A DNA stretch of 64,000 nucleotides from Heligmosomoides polygyrus polygyrus. Lineage: Eukaryota; Nematoda; Chromadorea; Rhabditida; Heligmosomidae. The stretch covers positions 11,338,778-11,402,777 of the forward strand of contig OX377206.1 in NCBI GenBank assembly GCA_947396885.1, in the 5' to 3' direction. Made by a program: the position numbers and the translations under genes. Shown in pieces: positions 1-11,270 of the stretch. Positions within the stretch are counted from its first letter, which is position 1, and the number at the start of each line of letters is the position of its first letter. The notes under the pieces are model-generated. The model ran no database searches and had not been told where the DNA came from. It saw only the letters and a program-made list of their open reading frames with translations.

Positions 1-2
1 AA

Positions 3-428
3 CTCCATCTAAAGAAAGGAGCAGTCATAATGCTTCTGCGGAATCTTAGAGTCAACCAGGGTCTATGCAATGGTACGCGACTCACCGTTGAACACATGGA
101 TAGGTACATTCTAGGCTGCAAAATTGCAACTAGAGCGAACAAAGGACAGTACGTGCTTATTCCTAGAATATTATTCTGTCCGCCTGGCTATGAGACCTCA
201 CCGTGCAGATTTAAGAAGAGACAATTTGCTGTGCGTTTGGCCTACGCAATGACAATAAACAAGAGTCAGGGACAAACATTCGACAGAGTCGGTGTATACC
301 CCCCCCCAGCCCAGTTTTTTCTCATGATCAACTGTACGCGGCGGGCTCACGTGTTCGACAGAGATCAAAATTTGGCTACCACGAGGACGGAAGACTATAT
401 CAAACGTAGTATTCACCGAGATGTTTGA
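3..428 (+). pseudogene. Helitron helicase, C-terminal fragment (broken)
   Basis: The open frame enters from outside the window and carries the end of a PIF1-like helicase from the Helitron Rep/helicase protein. Visible are LRKGAVIMLLRNL-like and LAYAMTINKSQGQTFDRVGVY segments, the latter being the usual superfamily-1 motif V region of Helitron helicases. After a run of prolines (about position 300) the frame no longer encodes the expected GQLYVALSR-type motif VI, so a frameshift has occurred. A closely related copy lies on the other strand at 34476-35410. The fragment is followed within 130 bp by the Helitron 3' hairpin, so this is the 3' end of one element whose body lies to the left of the window. 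Confidence 0.85.
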
Positions 429-528
429 GTAAAAATTAAACCTTTTTCGTTGCACTATGAATAATTTTTTTTTTGAAGCGCACATCTTTCTTTGTACAAG
501 AGTAGTTCCTGTGAAAAAGACTAGCTGT

Positions 529-600
529 ATCACCCCGCGAAGCGGGCAAGTGCGAGACACGCCGTTAGGCGTGTCGCAGCACTTGTACTATATAGATTAC
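529..600 (+). repeat. Helitron 3' terminal hairpin
   Basis: A GC-rich hairpin, GACACGCC (556-563), loop GTTA, GGCGTGTC (568-575), lies inside a wider imperfect stem made of AAGTGC and GCACTT. A hairpin close to the 3' end is characteristic of Helitrons. Three further copies of the same terminal hairpin occur at about 13960-14010 (plus), 34310-34400 (minus) and 36755-36835 (minus). The exact last base of the element was not fixed because no empty site is available. Confidence 0.7.
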
Positions 601-1392
601 CTCCACATGTCTTATAAGACCACTTCCGCAATACACGTATATTTTTCAGACAGACGGATAAATTTTCAGACAACCGCTTCTGAAAAATTTCGATCTCACT
701 AATCTAAAAGAATTTGCTTGGAGTACTCGTCATATGTTGAGCGAAGATCTTTCGTACGTCTTGAATTCGCGTATTAATGTTGTCTACTTGGACGCGCCCT
801 GCCCAGGAAGAAGGGGCCTATCACTCACTCGAGACTATGTTAAGGTGAGCAGCACTAAGCGTGAGCATACAGACCTTAAAATAGTCACCTTGACTTCAGA
901 AATTTATGTGCGGCAACACCGATCAGTCAGAATGCGTGATACGCCTTAGCGGTCGAGATATGCAGCGCCTGCTCCAGGTATGTCAGTCATTCACATCTCG
1001 CTGGACCAAATCTATGCAGTCCGTGAGTCTGTACCTTTTTCGGTTTATCAACGATAAATTAACGACATCTTGGAGGGTTTTAGTTTTTTGCTTAGACTTT
1101 AGGACCTCGTGTGGAGGTCACTGATGACCACAGGACGAAGTGTAGAAGATGCAAACGATTCCGATCAGTTAATAAACGCAAGATGGTAGTGCTAAAGAGC
1201 CAAGCAACGCATCAATATTACCCATTTTGCAGAAAATTAAGCTTTTAAGATGGGAATCACGCGACTGAATATGATGACCGCTGAAGGGGCTTCGTGAATG
1301 GCGATCAAACAGCCAGGTGTAAATCTATGTGTAAAATTATTTAAATTATTACTATATTATCCATTCACATTGAAAATATTTAAAAATATTAT
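601..1392. other. No recognised feature
   Basis: AT-rich sequence between the Helitron end and the next repeat. The short open frames here (longest 71-72 codons) show no motif and no codon-like pattern, so none is annotated. Confidence 0.5.
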
Positions 1393-1610
1393 GGTATATG
1401 TCGCGCAGGTGAGCAGCATTCACCGCCTAAACCAACGTGGGTGGGAACGCCTAAACCAATCAGACCGCATTGAGTGGGTATGCCGTTCAAAGAGGGCGTA
1501 TTCAGTCGGTACCCTGATGGGCTGGCATGCATTAGGGTTGTGCTCTGTTTGGTTTTTATTGGTTGGCGCACTGCCACCTACCAATGCTGCTCACCTACGC
1601 GACATGTACC
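1393..1610 (+). mobile_element. MITE-like element with inverted ends, family 1
   Basis: The ends are inverted copies of a sequence that begins GGTATATGTCGCG and contains GTGAGCAGCATT; the right end reads AATGCTGCTCACC and then CGCGACATGTACC with one extra base between. The interior holds CAATCAGACCGCATTGA and GGCTGGCATG. A second copy, on the opposite strand at 48768-48935, aligns through the interior and the right end. No coding capacity is present. A target duplication could not be assigned. Confidence 0.6.
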
Positions 1611-2499
1611 GTTAACGACCTATGTTCTAACACAACTTCATCAACAAAGGGCGATCGCTCTGCTGTTTAGGCAGCTAGGCCAAATGAATATTGATTTGGA
1701 CGATATTTTCGCTGCAGGTAGGCATGAGTCTCAGCAGACTTGATGGTAAACTGCTCCAAATCTCTGGCACTTTCTTGTGCCAGGAGTTTTGTCGGTGAAT
1801 GAATTCTGGAAAAAAGGAGCAGGAATGTCAGGAACAGACATTAAAGCCGTATAACAGAAGCCATCACCAATGTCAATCAATGGCTTCGGGACAAAATGCT
1901 TTTTCTATTTCAAAAGTTCATTCTGCTGGGCCACTCACATTAGCGACATCACTAATTTTTCTCCGCTATTTTTTTACTGAAATTATTGCCTCCATAGAAA
2001 GAACTTCTATGCGTATTCCATAGCCCTGCGTTAAGATATATGATAGTTACTGTAGTCCTTGACCATCGATATAGTGTTATTGAGCGGTCCACCAAGATTG
2101 TCAACGTCTTTTATTAGGCTGACGTTTCGGCGATTTTCGCCTTCTTCAAAGCCTGGAAAAGTCGGAAACATTCACACGTTCACAACACTACCATACTCGC
2201 CCAGACATAATTTCATCCTACAGAACACTTTTTGTCTCCACTCGTCTTGACTCCATGGGGAGAGCACAGGGTACGATGCTATGGAGGCGCGATACTCCAG
2301 GTGTCCGTGACAGTTTTGGCCCGAGAAAGTGATACCTGGGCTTGCAGGACACTGGAGGCACTGTGGATCACAGCTAGGAATCCCCAGTTCGACCGGAAGG
2401 AAATGTGTCTAACGATAACGTAAGAACTGGCACCGTTCAATGAACTCTACAGGTTCTGATTCACTGTTCGATCTGACCTGCAGGGGTATATATCGGCGG
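1611..2499. other. Mostly unassigned; one conserved repeat motif
   Basis: No gene seen. At 2085-2152, read on the minus strand, is a conserved stretch with GAAGAAGGCGAAAATCGCC followed by GAAACGTCAGCCTAAT. It recurs on the plus strand at 14094-14175 and is discussed as a finding. Confidence 0.5.
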
Positions 2500-3548
2500 G
2501 ACAACCCCATAAGTCCCCGCCGTTTTTTTCAACGATTCATTGCGGATTTCCTCGGCGGTCTCTTGCATAGCGCTGCATAGCTTCCGAAAGAGAATGATTT
2601 GCTCTATCAGACATTGTATTGCATTTCTTTTTTCATCATGATTTTTGACAATTTTTAGGTCGTTAAAGTGAAAAGTGAAAAAGTGAAAAAGTAGCCATTT
2701 GCACACTTGTTCTCTCCGCTTGGGTTTGGAATCTTTTGCGCAGTTTTTTATAGCATTTGGAAGACAATGTTCTGTACTACAAGAATTTGTGTTGAGCCTA
2801 TTTTCTCACTTGCCCTTTATTTATTTTTACGCCGTCAAATTGGGAATTCCGACTTTCCGTCCGAATTTTTACCAAAACTCCGGTTCTGTGGTTGGACTTT
2901 TTTGCTTGGTGTTATATGTCGTTTGAAAGAGGATGTCTTGCTCAAGAATTTGTGTCGCGTTTATTGGCTCACGCTGACTTCTGTCGAATATCGACAACTG
3001 AAGAAGGAGAAGGAGTTGTTGGTGAAGACGATTTTTCTCTTTTTGGCATTTTGTTGACATTCAATAGAAATCAATAAACGCGACGCATATTCTTATAGAG
3101 CAAGACATTTTCTTTTGAATGAGATATAACACCAACCCAAAAAGTCCAACCACAGAGCAGGAGCTGTCGGCAAAAATAACCATCCTCCTTCGGACGTCTC
3201 AATTTGATGACCTAAAAATCAATAAAGGACAAATGAGCAAATAGCACTAACACGTATTCTTGTAGTACAGAACAATCTCTTCCAAATGCTATAAAAACTG
3301 CACAAAAAAATTACAAACCTAAGCGGAGAGAACAAGTGAGAAAATGGCCACTTTTTCACTTTTTCACTTTTCACTTCAACGACCTAAAAATTGACAAAAT
3401 TCATGATGAAAAGGGAAACGCAATACATGTACTGATGGAGCTAATCATTTTCTTTCGAATGCTGTGCAGCGCTGTGCAAGAGACCGCCGGCAAAATCTGC
3501 AGTGAATCGTTGAAAAAAAAAAACGGCGAAGACTTATGGGACAACCTA
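2500..3548. repeat. Foldback element, about 480 bp inverted arms
   Basis: Bases 2500-2977 reappear, diverged, as the reverse complement at 3072-3548, with about 94 bp between them. Matching landmarks are CAAATGCTATAAAAA-like sequence, AGCGGAGAGAACAAGTG and the run of GTGAAAAAGTG repeats. Each arm contains a mirrored open frame (2461-2706 minus; 3336-3638 plus) whose translations share FHFFTFHFNDLKI, NAI and QETA. As both frames sit in the arms of one palindrome, shared ancestry of the DNA explains the similarity. The structure could be a foldback transposon or a snap-back duplication. Confidence 0.8.
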
Positions 3549-5324
3549 ATAAGCCAGATGATCTTGGAGCTGAAGCTCATTCACCCACATTACCTCCAGC
3601 TACGGGTGAACGGTGGTCCTTTACGACAACCACCTTAGTCGTCCTTCGCAACTCCCGTGTGTGATCACGTCTCACTTTTCCTTAAGAAAGCAAGTGAGCT
3701 AAAATTTTTAAAGCATTTTTCAAACAGCTGTTGTATATGGATCTATGTATCTGCTGTTGTATATCTACCACTATATAATTGAGTTAGCTCCCCGCCCTGT
3801 AGATGATGAGGCGTATCTCAGTCAGGTTAGAAACCTGGCTGAGATACGCCTCGCGGAACCACGCGCAATCTCATGGAACCCCTTGCGACGCCTCTGCGTT
3901 CCTCGCGCGGGCAACGTTTGCCGTTCAACATGGGACGTTGTTGCAGCAGAGCAAGCGCATCTTCTTTCTGCTTGAAATAACGGCGTCTGCGCGCGTTTCT
4001 GAGTGCCGGAATCCAGAAGACGGGTTCCCTTCGTCGCACCGCAACCGTCTGGAGTCAGTAGAGGAGACATCGTCATACTACGACGAGGGATAGCATTCAG
4101 AATTGAGCCTGAGATACTGTTGCAGCAGAGGAAGCGCAGCCTCCTCCTGCTCTACACAGCGACAACTGTGAGCCTTTCTGAGCGCCTGGATCAAGAAGAT
4201 AGGTCCCCTTCGTTGCACAACAACCGTCTGGAGTCAGAAGAGAAGACACTGTCGTCCTACGACGAGGGATCTATTCATCTATCTTCTATCTACCACTATA
4301 TAATTGAGTTTGCGTCGATGACGGTTGAGTGATCAGACCTAAGTGAGATACGCCGCATCATCTACACCGCGGACAAAATTTGCTATTGAACGTGTCGTGT
4401 CTCTACAACAGGGGAAGCGCAGCCTTTACTGCTTGACACAACAGTACCTACGCGCGTTTCTGAGCGTCCAGATTCAGAAGCCGTGCCGCCGGCTTCGTGC
4501 CATTAGCATGAGAAGACCACTAAAGGGGTAAGAGTAGAAGGGGGACTCGAGGGTGGAGAACCGACAGCGACCAGGAAGGAGCGACCTGGAGGAGGTATCG
4601 GGATGTGGGGGGTCGATAGGGAAACAATGATGCAGGCCAAGAGGTGGCACTAAGAAGGGTTTAGACATTAAGGAGGGACCAGTAGGGAGTTACCAATAAG
4701 GGGGGGGGGGGAGGGGAGCAGTAAGGAGGATCAGCAAGGGGATCCATTACCAGTAAGGGAGACCGGATTTAAAAGATGTGACACTGATGTTGTGCAATGA
4801 GCGTTCGCTCACCGTCGTCGTGTCGTGAGCGTGGGATGGCTACTTAATTGGGGTAGAGTAGTGAGGAGAACTTCGAGGGGGGGGGGGAGGAATCGACCTG
4901 GAAGAAAGGACTTGGAAGCGGGACATGGACGGGGAACCGACAAGAAGGGAGCCGCAAGGGAATTCATTCGGAGAACAAGGAATCTGCCATATGCATAGCC
5001 TCTTCATGCTCGACACAGCGGCGACTGCGTGCGCTTCTGAGCTTCTGGATTCGGAAGACGGGCCCCCTTCGTCGCGCAACAAGCGTTCTGATTCTGAATG
5101 CGTGTCAACGACGTCTGCCGTGAGCATGGGAAGACCATTGAGGGGGTGGTGAAGAAGGGCGGTAAAGGGTGGACCAGGAGAGCGACCAGGAAGGAAAAGA
5201 ACAACCTGGAGGAGGGCCAGAACGGGGAAAAGCAAGAAGATACCAGTAGGGGGTCAGTAGTGAAAACAAGGAAGTAATCCAGGAGATGGGACCAGGAAGG
5301 TGGGGGACTAAAAAGAGGGGGAGG
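3549..5324. repeat. Helitron-derived low-complexity region with tandem ~180 bp repeats
   Basis: Purine-rich sequence full of GGGACCAG-type words. A unit starting GTTGCAGCAGAG and ending TACGACGAGGGA repeats at 3942-4091 and 4119-4270, with weaker copies to about 5110. Bases 3808-3852 form a near-perfect 20 bp hairpin around GAGGCGTATCTCA. The same words occur in reverse orientation at 33530-36740 beside Helitron helicase sequence, so I infer internal Helitron DNA. The LTR retroelement is inserted at its right edge. None of the short open frames is supported. Confidence 0.55.
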
Positions 5325-5775
5325 ACTTGAAAGGTCGCCCGTCGCCTACGGGCGCCTTTCCCCCGAGGATCTCGATTACCTCTACCGCGCGCCTAAATGG
5401 CCCCATACGGGCCGCACCACCGCTTCAACACACTGCCGCAACACTATTTTATCCACATGGTCCTGGACATGACTTCAGGCAGAGAATCAGATCACGAGTA
5501 TCACGGGTACAGACATGGTGGTGGTAGTCGTTCAATAGCCAGAGTCGGGCGAAGTCGGACGTGACGTCGGTGATGATCTCCCTGTTGTTGTCCCGGCTCG
5601 GTCGATGGTCTTATATGGATCGTGGTCTTCGCTCGTCTCCCATCATATCGTCGTCCATCTGAAAACAAAAGCCGAGAGCGACGAGGGAAAGAATTCTATG
5701 TTTCTAGATAAAATACCTAGATAGGCTAGAAAGAATTCTACGCTTTTTCTAAAGTTAATGCTTCACCTTTTCACA
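5325..5775 (-). repeat. 3' LTR of the helicase-bearing element
   Basis: 451 bp, differing from the other LTR at about five positions by eye (roughly 99 percent identical). Read on the minus strand it starts TGTGAAAAGG and ends CCTTTCAAGT. The close match to the 5' LTR indicates a fairly recent insertion of the whole unit. Confidence 0.9.
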
Positions 5776-5787
5776 TCTCCCCTTTTT
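5776..5787 (-). promoter_or_regulatory. Polypurine tract
   Basis: On the minus strand AAAAAGGGGAGA lies directly against the first TG of the 3' LTR. This is the expected position and composition of the primer for plus-strand synthesis in LTR retroelements. Confidence 0.75.
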
Positions 5788-5914
5788 ACCGAAGTCCGAC
5801 CTCGGACTTAATATTGGGATTGTGCGCGGAAGAAGTCAACCGGCACGATCAGCTCGTGTATAGTGCACCAGGACATCACCTTCTCCCATATCGTCATACT
5901 TCGCAGACATAGAG

Positions 5915-8072
5915 CTAATCCTGTAATGAATAGTCCAAGTTCAGGCGTCTGGGGTCTGTGAAGAACGACATTTTTGAAGGGGTTTCCGCTGTCGTTCTGG
6001 TTGTACACAATATGACTACCGTGCGCTCTGTCCCTTGTGCGCTGTCTACGGTACCCACAGTAATCCCTGAGCCACTCAAGACGCTTTCGCAGAGGAATTT
6101 CTGGTCTTTGTATAGGCAGATCACCGAGATATTCTTACTCTCGAAGCCGTTTCGCAAGAGGTGACTGACTAGGATCCGCACTACCTCCGCCTCCTGCTCG
6201 TTTTTATGTGAGCGGGTGGCTGAAGTAGTAGAAGTGCTGGGGACATCAATGAATGCCACCGGGATTGTTTCATTGGGCATACCTATGCGCTCAAGGACCG
6301 CCAATCTGTCCGCAATAGGAGTACCGCACGTTAGCGCATTATCGTAGAATATTTCCGAGTTCAACAACTTCATAAGCGCATGCGGGCGATAAACTATTTG
6401 GATGGCGCAAGTGGTGATATTTTTTCTCCGCTTAGCGACATCTAGAGCGCATTGTGAGCACAACCCTACGGCGGTCGGTATCGATTGAATGCCGATGTAC
6501 GGTGGGAGTTGTTTACTGTCCCCTATGAGAGTGAAGCAGGCTTTATCAAATCTCTGTAAGAGAGTGACTAACACTGCCTCGGGAGCATAGAAGCCTCGTC
6601 CAGTATCACTGTATCCCATGACTTGTATATGGCCTTGAACAGACCCAATTCGGAGGTCAGGTTCAGTGCGGATGCAACCGTGCACAAGATGATGTTCGGC
6701 GCGTATACGCGGAAGAAGATCTCCACAAGCATTTTAAGCCGTTTTGATACCGTTCGCTCGACGTAAAGGAGTTCTTTATGTTCTTCACGTATTAGATTGT
6801 TGTCCGTGCCCGAGAAAGCAAACTCCCTTAGGTATTGTCTTGCTACGGCAAATTCTTTAAGAAAGTCGGTCTCTTCTTCGTCTAGCTGGTCTCCATGAGT
6901 CTCATGGAGTTTTTCCATGAGATTGGCTAAGTCAAAGCGTGCAAATCTGGACGTGTCTCTAACTACTCTCTCGCTTATGTAGCGCACGGATCGAACATAC
7001 CACTCCCGGTTTGCGACTACCGCGATTGGGAAACGGTGATTAAAGAGGTCATTGTGTTTTCCTGGTCTTGATTTAACGCTATCGTCCCCTTGTCCGTTCT
7101 TACCGGTACCCTAGCTGGATGAGTGGGGGGCGTACCAAGAAGTTTTACGTTGGTGGTTAGGAGTGCTTGTGCACTTGTCCATCCCGGAGAGGACGCCGAC
7201 CAAGATATCGTGATAATTTGGTCCTCTAGTAGAGCCAGAGTGGGATTGGTCCTATCGTCTTCTGGTGCCAGACAGGTTCCGACGGCTAGTCGTTGGTTTG
7301 GCGAGTTGAGTGCATGACGTCTCCATCGCAGGGAATCCCACCTCTGCAAAACTGCCGTGACGTCTAGGCAGTTCTCCCTTTGCGAAACCCCATGGATGGT
7401 CCCAGAAAATTCGTCCACATCAAGGAATCCCTGGATGGAGTTACTTACCGCCCAACCGCTTTTGTGCGGCAAGGGAATTATAAAAGTGACCACGGCAGGG
7501 TAAGTGTTGATATCCGCCGGCGTCCATATGACAGACTACACCGCATTATCGGTCTGCTCGGCGGTGAGTGCCATGATGGCTCTACAAGTTGTACTATAGA
7601 GATCGTCTAGGAATTTTGCTGCGCGCCGGGGTTCACGTTTGATAGCCTGAAAGTCGCGCCTCTTCTCCTGTACCATCTGTGAGAACTCTGAGGGGACTTT
7701 CCGTATGTCAAAGGGTACGCGGGGAGCCGGAGGAATGTATATCACTTCGGCCATGTGGGCGCGTAGTTCTTTCCTGGCGTCGATGGAAGCGTGCATGCTC
7801 TCGATTGAAAGTGGGCTCACTGCATCGAGAATCCTAGGTTGATTACAAGCGGTCGGGTGATTTTGGTCTGGTTTGCTAAATAATCCCTGAAGTAGACCAG
7901 AGTAACCGGCATTACCAATTTCCTCAAAGTCCTGTTCTCGGATGTTGGAGTCGTAGTGTGGTGACACGAAGGAGGCCGGTTTCGGCGCGAGCAAATACTT
8001 CCACGGATGACTATAGAACGAATGTACCGTCCTTTCGCCCAGTGTTTTAGAGCGGAGCTTTTGGGACTTCAT
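5915..8072 (-). pseudogene. UPF1/NAM7-like superfamily-1 helicase, decayed
   Basis: Successive open frames (8072-7536, 7493-7017, 6987-6568, 6685-5915) carry one helicase in order. The N-terminal part is unassigned. ALNQDQEN resembles the Q/motif I approach, DTVILDEASMLP is the Walker B box, TLIGDSKQLPP is motif III, VYRPH is near motif IV, VGTVDSAQGTE is motif V, and DPRRLNLDYS corresponds to motif VI. The Walker A GxGKT box expected just after ALNQDQ is absent, and the frame changes near 7030, so that segment has probably been deleted. There is also an in-frame stop at 7536 and a one-base frameshift near 6580 inside the DEAS motif region. It lies inside the LTR element, between protease and polypurine tract, where RT and integrase would be expected. 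The family unwinds RNA or DNA with ATP; this copy is unlikely to be active. Confidence 0.8.
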
Positions 8073-8592
8073 ATAGTTTGCTGCGCTAATAACCCTTGGT
8101 TGGTTCTCGGGCTCGGTGTGATTTTTCCCCTACTTTTGTATGGGATGGACTCTCGGATGACGAATCTTCTACGTTCAAAAGCAAAGACGAAGCATGGGCG
8201 TCAAGTTCTTCCGAAGAAGCAACCTGACTAGAAAAAGAAGAAGATGCATGGTTATCAGGTTCCTCAGATGAGGCAACCCGACTGGTAATCCTCCCGGCGA
8301 CGCTAGTGTTGTCGGCGGTCCCGGCTTCCGGTGTTGGCTGGGTGGATTGCATCAGAACTAAAAGAGAGAGCCACTTGGGATGAGATTGCTATGTATTTCA
8401 GAGGAATCTTATGGAAGAGAAAAAGGAAGAAAAAAAAAGGATACCCGAGCAATTTGAATAAGAAGCGTGGGTTGGAGGTCCCTCTGATGAGGCGACTTCC
8501 TGGGATTCCTCCTTGGGAGAGTCTCCTTTTGAAGTAGCTGAGGTTGACCGCATTATTGGCGGCCTTCAATCTTAAAGAAAAATAAAAGAAAT
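8073..8592 (-). other. Acidic, Ser-rich linker between protease and helicase
   Basis: A minus-strand frame at 8352-8086 encodes repeats such as RVASSEEPDNHASS and QVASSEELDAHASS. This is a low-complexity acidic segment upstream of the helicase, probably its disordered N-terminus or a linker. No reverse transcriptase motif is present here. The next frame upstream (8596-8303) shows nothing recognisable. Confidence 0.45.
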
Positions 8593-9717
8593 TCAAGCCT
8601 TTATGCGGACTGGTGCGGGCTGTTCTTGGAGCTTCTTCTTTTGCTCAAAATTCACATCGCTTGCTTTCAAATTAGTAACATATGAGGGACCGTTTGGCAC
8701 GCAGTCACTCACGCATGAACATACCCACTGGTCTTCTTCCGTGCGCATGTCAGGTCCTGTGACGGCAACGGCTGTTGAGATCTTAGTTCCCGCATAGATT
8801 ATTTTGTTCTCGTTTGTGGGATTACATACTAGCAATGCGGGACTACTAGCTGAGATCAAAGCTGGAGCTACTATGAGATCGTTATTGAAGATCTTTTTAC
8901 TTTGGGATATTATTACTAAGTCCTTGTGACCGTTCATCCCGTCTACTTTACATGGAATGAAAGTATCGCTGTTCGCGGGCAATTGCATCGTCTTGGATGC
9001 TCTGATAGGATATTCAGTTACTCCGCTCACTGAGGCCTTTATCTGAGGGACGCCAAATCGCATAGAAAGGTTACCAAAGGTTATTATTCGCCTTGGGTAG
9101 TCGAGAGCCATCCGCGGAAATAATGCAAGGGTGTCGTTGCCTAAGATTACTTCAAATGCGGAATGTGTGTTTGGAACGCACTGTCCCGTCGTAAAGTGCA
9201 GAATGGGCCATATTACCAAATTTTCCAAATCCATTCGCACCTTTTTTGAGCCGACTATTTCAACTTGGGTTCCTGCCATTCCGATTGCGGTCTCGGTGTG
9301 CGGCGAGTCCAGTTGAAAGATCCCGAGCGCCGGACATAGTTGCTTCCCTGCTAGCGTTATGCTTGATCCGGTGTCCACCAGAGCTGAAACGCTTACTCCA
9401 TTGATACGTATTCGAATGTGAACTGTCACGCAGTCTCCTGCAGTAACATTATATACCGTGGGATAACTAATCTCGTAGTTTTCCCGTTTTTCTCCCAATC
9501 CTATTGCAGGGGCGTGAAGAGAGTGTGTGCTTCTATTAACCGCGGTTTGTTTAGCTCGCCAGTAAGGACCTAAGGTTCTTGATGCTGCTCCGAAAACTCT
9601 AGTTGGGATTTGGTATCTGATATAGAGTTCGACGAGTGTTAGGAAGGCCTTAATGCTGACGACTACGCAACAAACGGATACCCATGCTTCTCTCAGGAAA
9701 TTCCATGAAAACGGCAA
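8593..9717 (-). CDS. Retropepsin-type aspartic protease with N-terminal membrane segment
   Basis: A 374-codon frame. Residues about 11-33 are hydrophobic and look like a membrane anchor. Residues 98-205 form a retroviral-type protease: VSALVDTGSS holds the catalytic DTG (about 115-117) and FEVILGNDTLA the conserved second LG motif (about 192-193). Such proteases act as dimers and cut the element's polyproteins. The region after it resembles the linker that normally precedes reverse transcriptase in Ty3/gypsy polyproteins, but the frame stops without entering one. The N-terminal anchor follows Env-like sequence and may be the Env membrane segment fused in frame to the protease. No disrupting mutation is seen within this frame. 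Confidence 0.75.
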   Translation of the reverse strand: MPFSWNFLREAWVSVCCVVVSIKAFLTLVELYIRYQIPTRVFGAASRTLGPYWRAKQTAVNRSTHSLHAPAIGLGEKRENYEISYPTVYNVTAGDCVTVHIRIRINGVSVSALVDTGSSITLAGKQLCPALGIFQLDSPHTETAIGMAGTQVEIVGSKKVRMDLENLVIWPILHFTTGQCVPNTHSAFEVILGNDTLALFPRMALDYPRRIITFGNLSMRFGVPQIKASVSGVTEYPIRASKTMQLPANSDTFIPCKVDGMNGHKDLVIISQSKKIFNNDLIVAPALISASSPALLVCNPTNENKIIYAGTKISTAVAVTGPDMRTEEDQWVCSCVSDCVPNGPSYVTNLKASDVNFEQKKKLQEQPAPVRIKA

Positions 9718-11270
9718 AGATTCCTCTAGAGCCGTGGAGGGAATTGATTTCGCATCGCTACTTGCACCGTTTTCTCATACATGGTGGTCAAGGGCTGCTT
9801 GGTTTCCGTCTATTGTTGCCCAAAGTTCTTCGAATTGCTGACCAGGAATAAACTCACTTATATTTGTAATAACCAAATTATGAAAAACTGTAAGTGCTGG
9901 TTTCTCATAACTACCTATCTGTTCAAGCGGGCTTCCTAGTGAGATAATCTTATGAACTTTCATCTTTTCCCATGTGTTTTAGATCGCATCAAACCTATGC
10001 ACGGTGTTATTGATGGCGAATTCAAATATTGCGCTTGGTTTACAGGCTACCTGCTCGGCGTTGATACTTATAACGAAAGTTACCGGGTCCAGAAAAGCTT
10101 TCCAAGTCTTGTTTCCTAGTATATGTACTTCTATCATCGGCTTCGTGTGGCAGGTATCATTGAATGGCTGCAACCGATACATGTTCCGGTACAAAAGCAC
10201 GCATGGACGTGTCTTTATTACGTCCCCACCGAGGAACATAGCGTCTATGTCGGGCCTCGAAAGAATTTTTCGCATAGCCAGTGTTGGTTCTGAGGCTAAC
10301 GCAGCTATCATAGACCGGCTGATAGAGTTCATAGACTTGCAGAGACTCAGTGCTGATTGCCGAAATGGAGAAATTGTCAGAGTTTGCATATTATCTTCTA
10401 CTGCTAAGAGCTGGGCAGCTAGCTGGTTCGTAGTGGCGAGACCTACTTGGGATAAGGGGGAAAAGGTTTCGAGGCTGCGAGCGCTACGTCTAGGGATGCC
10501 GGTGATCTTCACGGCGTAGCCCTGATCGGCACGTATAAGCGAATTTTTACAGTCTACGAACTGTGCCTCTTTTAACGAAAATGAAAGCGCGAACTCCTTT
10601 GAATCGCTAAGCCACACTTTGTCTGCCATCGTTCCTTTCATGGTAGCGACGAAAATAAATTGGCATGCCTGTTCTGCCGTCGGTTGCCAGATTACTGCGG
10701 CACCTGATTTCATTATACACGATCCATCCTCATATTGGCACCCAGTTAATGGGCCGGCAGGACTATCTACACCTGGTGCTCCGTGATAGGCATAAACGGA
10801 AGTTTCAAAAGCCACACAGTTATAGACACTGACCTCATAGTCCGTGCAGCAATGGAAGGGTGCAGTTGGCCAGTCAATTTCCAGTTTATTCGTTGTTTTC
10901 ATTACAGTACCTACCGTGGTCATATCCCCATCTCCTATGATTGTACATCTGTTTACACTCTTCTGTCGTAACCGTTAGTTCGCTGGTAGTAGAAATTTGA
11001 TTGCGAGACCCGAAAAGTTGACCGAGTAAGTTACCTTCTGGGATATTATTTTGCAAACAGTCGCAGTGGTCTTGTAGCGCACTGTATTTGGGCGGAATAC
11101 ATCAAGAGTTACCCGAACAGGATCCGAGACGAAAGAAGGCAGAATTCTCGTGCAGTTCACCTCATGAGGAATTCTCCAGTAGTTACCGGCCGCCGAATTC
11201 GAACAGATCATCGCTGGAGGAGCATTGACAGCTGAACATATTCCAAGATCAGTGGGGAGGAACAAACACA
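9718..11270 (-). pseudogene. Env-like glycoprotein of the LTR element, frameshifted
   Basis: The main frame is 10923-9979 (314 codons). It is cysteine-rich, with N-glycosylation-type sequons and a CQYEDGSC...IWQP pattern seen in envelope-type glycoproteins of invertebrate retroelements. Its presumed N-terminal part continues from the 3' part of the Gag frame (about 11270-10975), its stalk lies in 9963-9775, and its anchor in the start of the 9717 frame. At least two frame changes (near 10980 and 9970) break it. The assignment to Env rests on cysteine pattern, hydrophobic segments and position; the exact family is uncertain. Confidence 0.5.

Noticed and set aside
10004..10519. 171-codon plus-strand frame inside the LTR element
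   Set aside because: It lies antisense to the Env-like frame and has no recognised motif.
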